NCBI GenBank assembly: GCA_964645155.1
Contig: CAZYBG010000127.1
Span: forward strand, 1-7,719
DNA from: CAZYBG01 sp964645155
Lineage (GTDB): Bacteria > Pseudomonadota > Alphaproteobacteria > Rhodobacterales > Rhodobacteraceae
Direction of reading: 5' to 3'
DNA length: 7,719 nucleotides
The position numbers were made by a program, and so were the translations under genes. The notes under the pieces are model-generated. The model was not told the origin of the DNA. It saw only the letters and a program-made list of their open reading frames with translations, and did no database searches. Below are positions 5,328 to 7,719 of this stretch, piece after piece. Position 1 is the stretch's first letter; every line of letters starts with the position of its first letter.

Positions 5328-6257
5328 ATGGCGGATTTCGATCTTCACGGGTTCGGGCCCGAGGGGCCTGATGACATGGCCGCGGCCGGCTTCGGCGGCG
5401 GCATGACGCGCATCGTCAACCTGATCGGGGCGGGGATGTCGGTGGCGCTGGTCGCCGGGCTCGGCGTCTGGGGCTGGAACCTCCTCGTCCGCGACGTGAC
5501 GGGCGTGCCGGTCGTCCAGGCGCTGGCCGGGCCGATGCGGGTGCAGCCGGAAGACCCCGGCGGCGACCGCCCGGCGCATCAGGGCCTCGCCGTCAACCGG
5601 ATCGCCGCGCTCGGCGAGGCGGCGCCGCCGCCCGACCGGATCGTGCTCGCCCCGCGCTCGAGCGACCTGCAGCCCGAGGACGTGTCGCAGGGCATGCTGG
5701 CGACGCAGCCGGCGCTGCTGCCGGCCGGGCCCGCGGTGGCGCGCACGACCGGGCCCGCCGACCCGCTCGAATCGGCGATCCTCGCCGCCTCGACCGAGGT
5801 GATGGAGACCGAGGCGGATCTCTCGGGCGATCTCGAGGGCACCGCGCTCGAGGTGATCGCGGCCTCGGTTCCCGGGCCGTCGCGGTCGCCGCGCCCCCGG
5901 CCGCGGCCCGAGGGCGACCTCGCGCTCCACCTCGCCGCCGCCTCGGCCGCGGCCGCGGTGGCGACGCCGGCGGTGACCGCCGAGGTCGACGGCGCGGCGC
6001 TCGGGCCGGGCACGCTCCTCGTCCAGTTCGGCGCCTTCGACACGCCCGACGACGCCCGCGGCGCGTGGGACGGCCTCGCCGGCCGGTTCGGCGCGCTGAT
6101 GGACGGCAAGGACCGGGTGATCGAGCGCGCCGAGGCGGCCGGCCGGACCTTCTACCGCCTGCGCGCGGTCGGCTTCGCCGACCAGGCCGACGCGCGGCGG
6201 TTCTGCGCCGCCTTCGTTGCCGAGGCCGCCGACTGCATTCCCGTCACGCTCAGATGA
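5328..6257 (+). CDS. Membrane-anchored SPOR-domain protein
   Basis: Predicted inner-membrane protein with a C-terminal SPOR domain, a fold that binds peptidoglycan stripped of stem peptides, usually at division sites. The 309 residues divide into a short cytoplasmic N-terminus (1-26), one transmembrane helix (about 28-53, NLIGAGMSVALVAGLGVWGW), a periplasmic block at about 60-115 including PVVQALAGPMRV and HQGLAVNRIAALGEA, a low-complexity Ala/Pro/Glu linker (about 120-220) with the basic run SPRPRPRPEG at 187-196, and the SPOR domain (about 227-307). The SPOR domain begins GTLLVQFGAFDTPDDARGAW and contains RTFYRLRAVGFADQADARRFC. ATG 5328 is preceded by GAGG (5318-5321) at suitable spacing; the later in-frame ATG at 5403 would leave almost no residues before the helix. 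The gene follows argS by 69 bases and its stop overlaps the nagZ start (ATGA). A division or cell-wall role is inferred from domain and neighbours; the exact function is unknown. Confidence 0.88.
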   Translation: MADFDLHGFGPEGPDDMAAAGFGGGMTRIVNLIGAGMSVALVAGLGVWGWNLLVRDVTGVPVVQALAGPMRVQPEDPGGDRPAHQGLAVNRIAALGEAAPPPDRIVLAPRSSDLQPEDVSQGMLATQPALLPAGPAVARTTGPADPLESAILAASTEVMETEADLSGDLEGTALEVIAASVPGPSRSPRPRPRPEGDLALHLAAASAAAAVATPAVTAEVDGAALGPGTLLVQFGAFDTPDDARGAWDGLAGRFGALMDGKDRVIERAEAAGRTFYRLRAVGFADQADARRFCAAFVAEAADCIPVTLR

Positions 6258-7276
6258 CGACCCCCGGCGCGACGATCCTCGGCTGTGCCGGCCCGGCGCT
6301 CGGCGCGGCCGAACGGGCGTTCTTCCGCGCCGCCAACCCCTGGGGCTTCATCCTGTTCGCGCGCAACGTCGAAAGCCCGGGCCAGCTCCGCCGGCTGACC
6401 CGCAGCCTGCGCGAGGCGGTGGGCCGCGACGCGCCGGTCTTCATCGACCAGGAGGGCGGCCGCGTCGCCCGGCTCGGCCCGCCGCGCTGGCGCGCCTGGG
6501 CGCCGCCGCTCGACCAGATGGTCCGCGCCGGGGCAGGGGGGCCGCGCAGCATGTGGCTGCGCTACCGCATCATCGCCCATGAACTGCGCGCCGCCGGCAT
6601 CGACGGCAACTGCGCGCCGATCGCCGACATCGCGGGCGAGGCGACGCATCCGTTCCTGCGGAACCGCTGCTACGGGACCGAGCCCGCGGCGGTCGCCGAG
6701 GCCGGGCGCGCGGTGGCCGACGGGCTTGTCGCCGGCGGCGTGCTGCCGGTGCTCAAGCACATCCCCGGCCACGGCCGCGCCGTCGCCGACAGCCATGAGG
6801 CGCTGCCGCAGGTCGATGCCGGCCGCGCCGAGCTGAAGGCGTGGGACTTCGCGCCCTTTGCCGCGCTTGCCGACCTGCCGATCGCGATGACCGCCCATAT
6901 CGTCTACCGCGCGCTCGACCTCGCGCTGCCGCTCACGCTCAGCCGCGCCGGGATCCGCGCGGTGCGCGAGGAGATCGGCTTCGGCGGCCTCCTGATGACC
7001 GACGACATCTCGATGGGCGCCCTGGCCCGGGTGCTCGGCGGCTCGCTCGGCCAGCTGTCGGGGGCGGCCATCGCGGCGGGCTGCGATGTCGTGCTGCACT
7101 GCAACGGTGACCTGCCCGAGATGGAGGAGGTCGTCGCCGCCGCCGGCCGCCTGACGCCGCTTGGCGCCGCGCGGGCCGAGGCGGCGCTGGCCGCCCGCGC
7201 CGCGCCCGCGGCCATTGACATCCCCGCCCTGGAAGCCGAGCTTGAGGCGCTTCTGGCGGGGCGGACGGATGCCTGA
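6254..7276 (+). CDS. nagZ: Beta-N-acetylhexosaminidase (glycoside hydrolase family 3), muropeptide recycling
   Basis: NagZ removes N-acetylglucosamine from GlcNAc-anhydroMurNAc (peptides) in the cytoplasm during peptidoglycan recycling; in some bacteria its products induce beta-lactamase. The 340-residue protein is a single GH3 TIM barrel without the second domain of larger GH3 enzymes, as in Gram-negative NagZ. Visible motifs are FIDQEGGRVARL (63-74), the substrate-binding KHIPGHG (168-174) followed by ADSH (178-181) with the Asp/His acid pair D179-H181, AMTAHIVY (211-218), and the GH3 signature EEIGFGGLLMTDDISMG with the predicted nucleophile D250. No signal peptide is visible. The ATG at 6254 overlaps the stop of the SPOR gene in ATGA and has no obvious ribosome binding site, so coupled translation is likely. 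The stop lies 8 bases inside scpA. The longer in-frame start at 6065 would run inside the SPOR gene and is rejected. Confidence 0.94.
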   Translation: MTTPGATILGCAGPALGAAERAFFRAANPWGFILFARNVESPGQLRRLTRSLREAVGRDAPVFIDQEGGRVARLGPPRWRAWAPPLDQMVRAGAGGPRSMWLRYRIIAHELRAAGIDGNCAPIADIAGEATHPFLRNRCYGTEPAAVAEAGRAVADGLVAGGVLPVLKHIPGHGRAVADSHEALPQVDAGRAELKAWDFAPFAALADLPIAMTAHIVYRALDLALPLTLSRAGIRAVREEIGFGGLLMTDDISMGALARVLGGSLGQLSGAAIAAGCDVVLHCNGDLPEMEEVVAAAGRLTPLGAARAEAALAARAAPAAIDIPALEAELEALLAGRTDA

Positions 7277-7719
7277 CGAGACCTGGGATGCCGGCCCCGA
7301 AGCCGGCGCGGCCGATGTCTCCGCCCGGCTCGCGGCCGAGGCGCTGATCGTCGATGTCGACGGCTTCGAGGGGCCGCTCGACCTGCTGCTCACGCTGTCG
7401 CGCACCCAGAAGGTCGACCTCCGCCGGATCTCGGTCCTGCAGCTCGCCGAGCAGTACCTCGCCTTCGTCAACCAGGTCCGCGCGCTCCGGATCGAGCTTG
7501 CGGCCGACTACCTGGTGATGGCGGCCTGGCTCGCCTTCCTGAAGTCCCGGCTTCTCCTGCCGCCCGACCCGGCCGACGAGGGGCCGTCGGGCGAGGATCT
7601 GGCGGCGCATCTGGCCTTCCAACTCGAACGGCTGCAGGCCATGCGCGAGGCGGCCGCCCGGCTCATGGGGCGCGACCAGAAGGGGCGGGACTTCTTCGTG
7701 CGGGGCCTGCCCGAAGGGG
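7269..7719 (+). CDS. scpA: Segregation and condensation protein A, 5' part (runs off the window)
   Basis: ScpA is the kleisin subunit that joins SMC and ScpB in the bacterial condensin complex and is needed for chromosome compaction and segregation. The first 150 residues are present; the rest lies beyond the window edge. After a variable acidic N-terminus of about 28 residues comes the family core: VDGFEGPLDLLLTLSRTQKVDL (30-51), LAEQYLAFV, then LAADYLVMAAWLAFLKSRLLLP (76-97), which is the SMC-neck-binding helical region of the kleisin. The ATG at 7269 overlaps the 3' end of nagZ by 8 bases and follows a purine-rich GGCGGGGCGGA, so it is probably translated with nagZ. In related alphaproteobacteria scpB and the tat genes follow; that cannot be seen here. 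Confidence 0.94.
   Translation, partial: MPDETWDAGPEAGAADVSARLAAEALIVDVDGFEGPLDLLLTLSRTQKVDLRRISVLQLAEQYLAFVNQVRALRIELAADYLVMAAWLAFLKSRLLLPPDPADEGPSGEDLAAHLAFQLERLQAMREAAARLMGRDQKGRDFFVRGLPEG

Noticed and set aside
4199..5371. A 390-codon plus-strand frame inside argS
   Set aside because: It lies in a second frame of argS, whose own frame carries the KMSKR and DALR regions; composition is that of a shifted frame.
240..5930. A 1896-codon open frame on the minus strand spanning lig through the antisense of exo, osmC, argS and the SPOR gene
   Set aside because: Only the 240-1832 part is real (the ligase, same frame). The remainder is Arg/Pro/Gly/Ala-rich shadow sequence opposite well-supported genes, and is open because GC-rich codons rarely give stops on the other strand.
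6152..7471. A 439-codon minus-strand frame over nagZ
   Set aside because: It is antisense to nagZ and scpA with no recognisable domain.
1..7719. CRISPR arrays, tRNA or rRNA genes
   Set aside because: No regularly spaced repeats and no tRNA- or rRNA-like segments were seen; nearly all of 240-7719 is accounted for by protein genes.

Overview
The window looks like the chromosome of a very high-G+C alphaproteobacterium, most likely of the Rhodobacterales (Paracoccaceae/Rhodobacteraceae). Three things suggest this: the extreme G/C bias at third codon positions, the promoter-like sequences (TTGAC followed by weak TAnnnT boxes with GC-rich spacers), and the gene order argS - SPOR-domain protein - nagZ - scpA, which is familiar from that order. 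The assignment is inference from content. No rRNA or other taxonomic marker is present.

Layout. (1) Bases 1-239 hold no intact gene. They contain a decayed 5' fragment of an IS481-family transposase on the + strand, broken by one extra G in a six-G run. (2) Bases 240-2848, minus strand, hold a two-gene operon: a metallo-beta-lactamase-fold, ligase-associated DNA damage response exonuclease, then an ATP-dependent DNA ligase of the 'cisplatin damage response' type. The two genes overlap in a GTGA. They are the Exo and Lig parts of a four-part repair cluster (Lhr-type helicase, exonuclease, ligase, PdeM phosphoesterase). The other two parts are not in the window, and the transposase relic lies directly downstream of the ligase, where they might be expected. 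(3) Bases 2849-3020 form a divergent promoter region. Bases 3021-3446, plus strand, encode an OsmC-family peroxide-reducing protein. (4) Bases 3516-7719, plus strand, carry argS (arginyl-tRNA synthetase), a membrane-anchored SPOR-domain protein, nagZ (beta-N-acetylhexosaminidase) and the 5' part of scpA (condensin kleisin subunit). The last three are closely packed, with an ATGA overlap and an 8-base overlap.

How the genes fit together. The minus-strand pair is a DNA-repair module and the divergent gene is a peroxide-defence gene, so the 2849-3020 region separates two stress functions. The plus-strand run joins translation (argS), envelope and peptidoglycan work (SPOR protein, cytoplasmic muropeptide recycling by NagZ) and chromosome segregation (ScpA). 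A pocket of AT-richer sequence at the 3' end of argS carries a plausible internal promoter for the SPOR-nagZ-scpA part.

Nothing here is a clearly new system. The items most worth checking are the incomplete repair cluster beside a transposon scar, the probably leaderless start of the exonuclease gene, the hairpin that overlaps the argS promoter, and the compositional anomaly at the end of argS.
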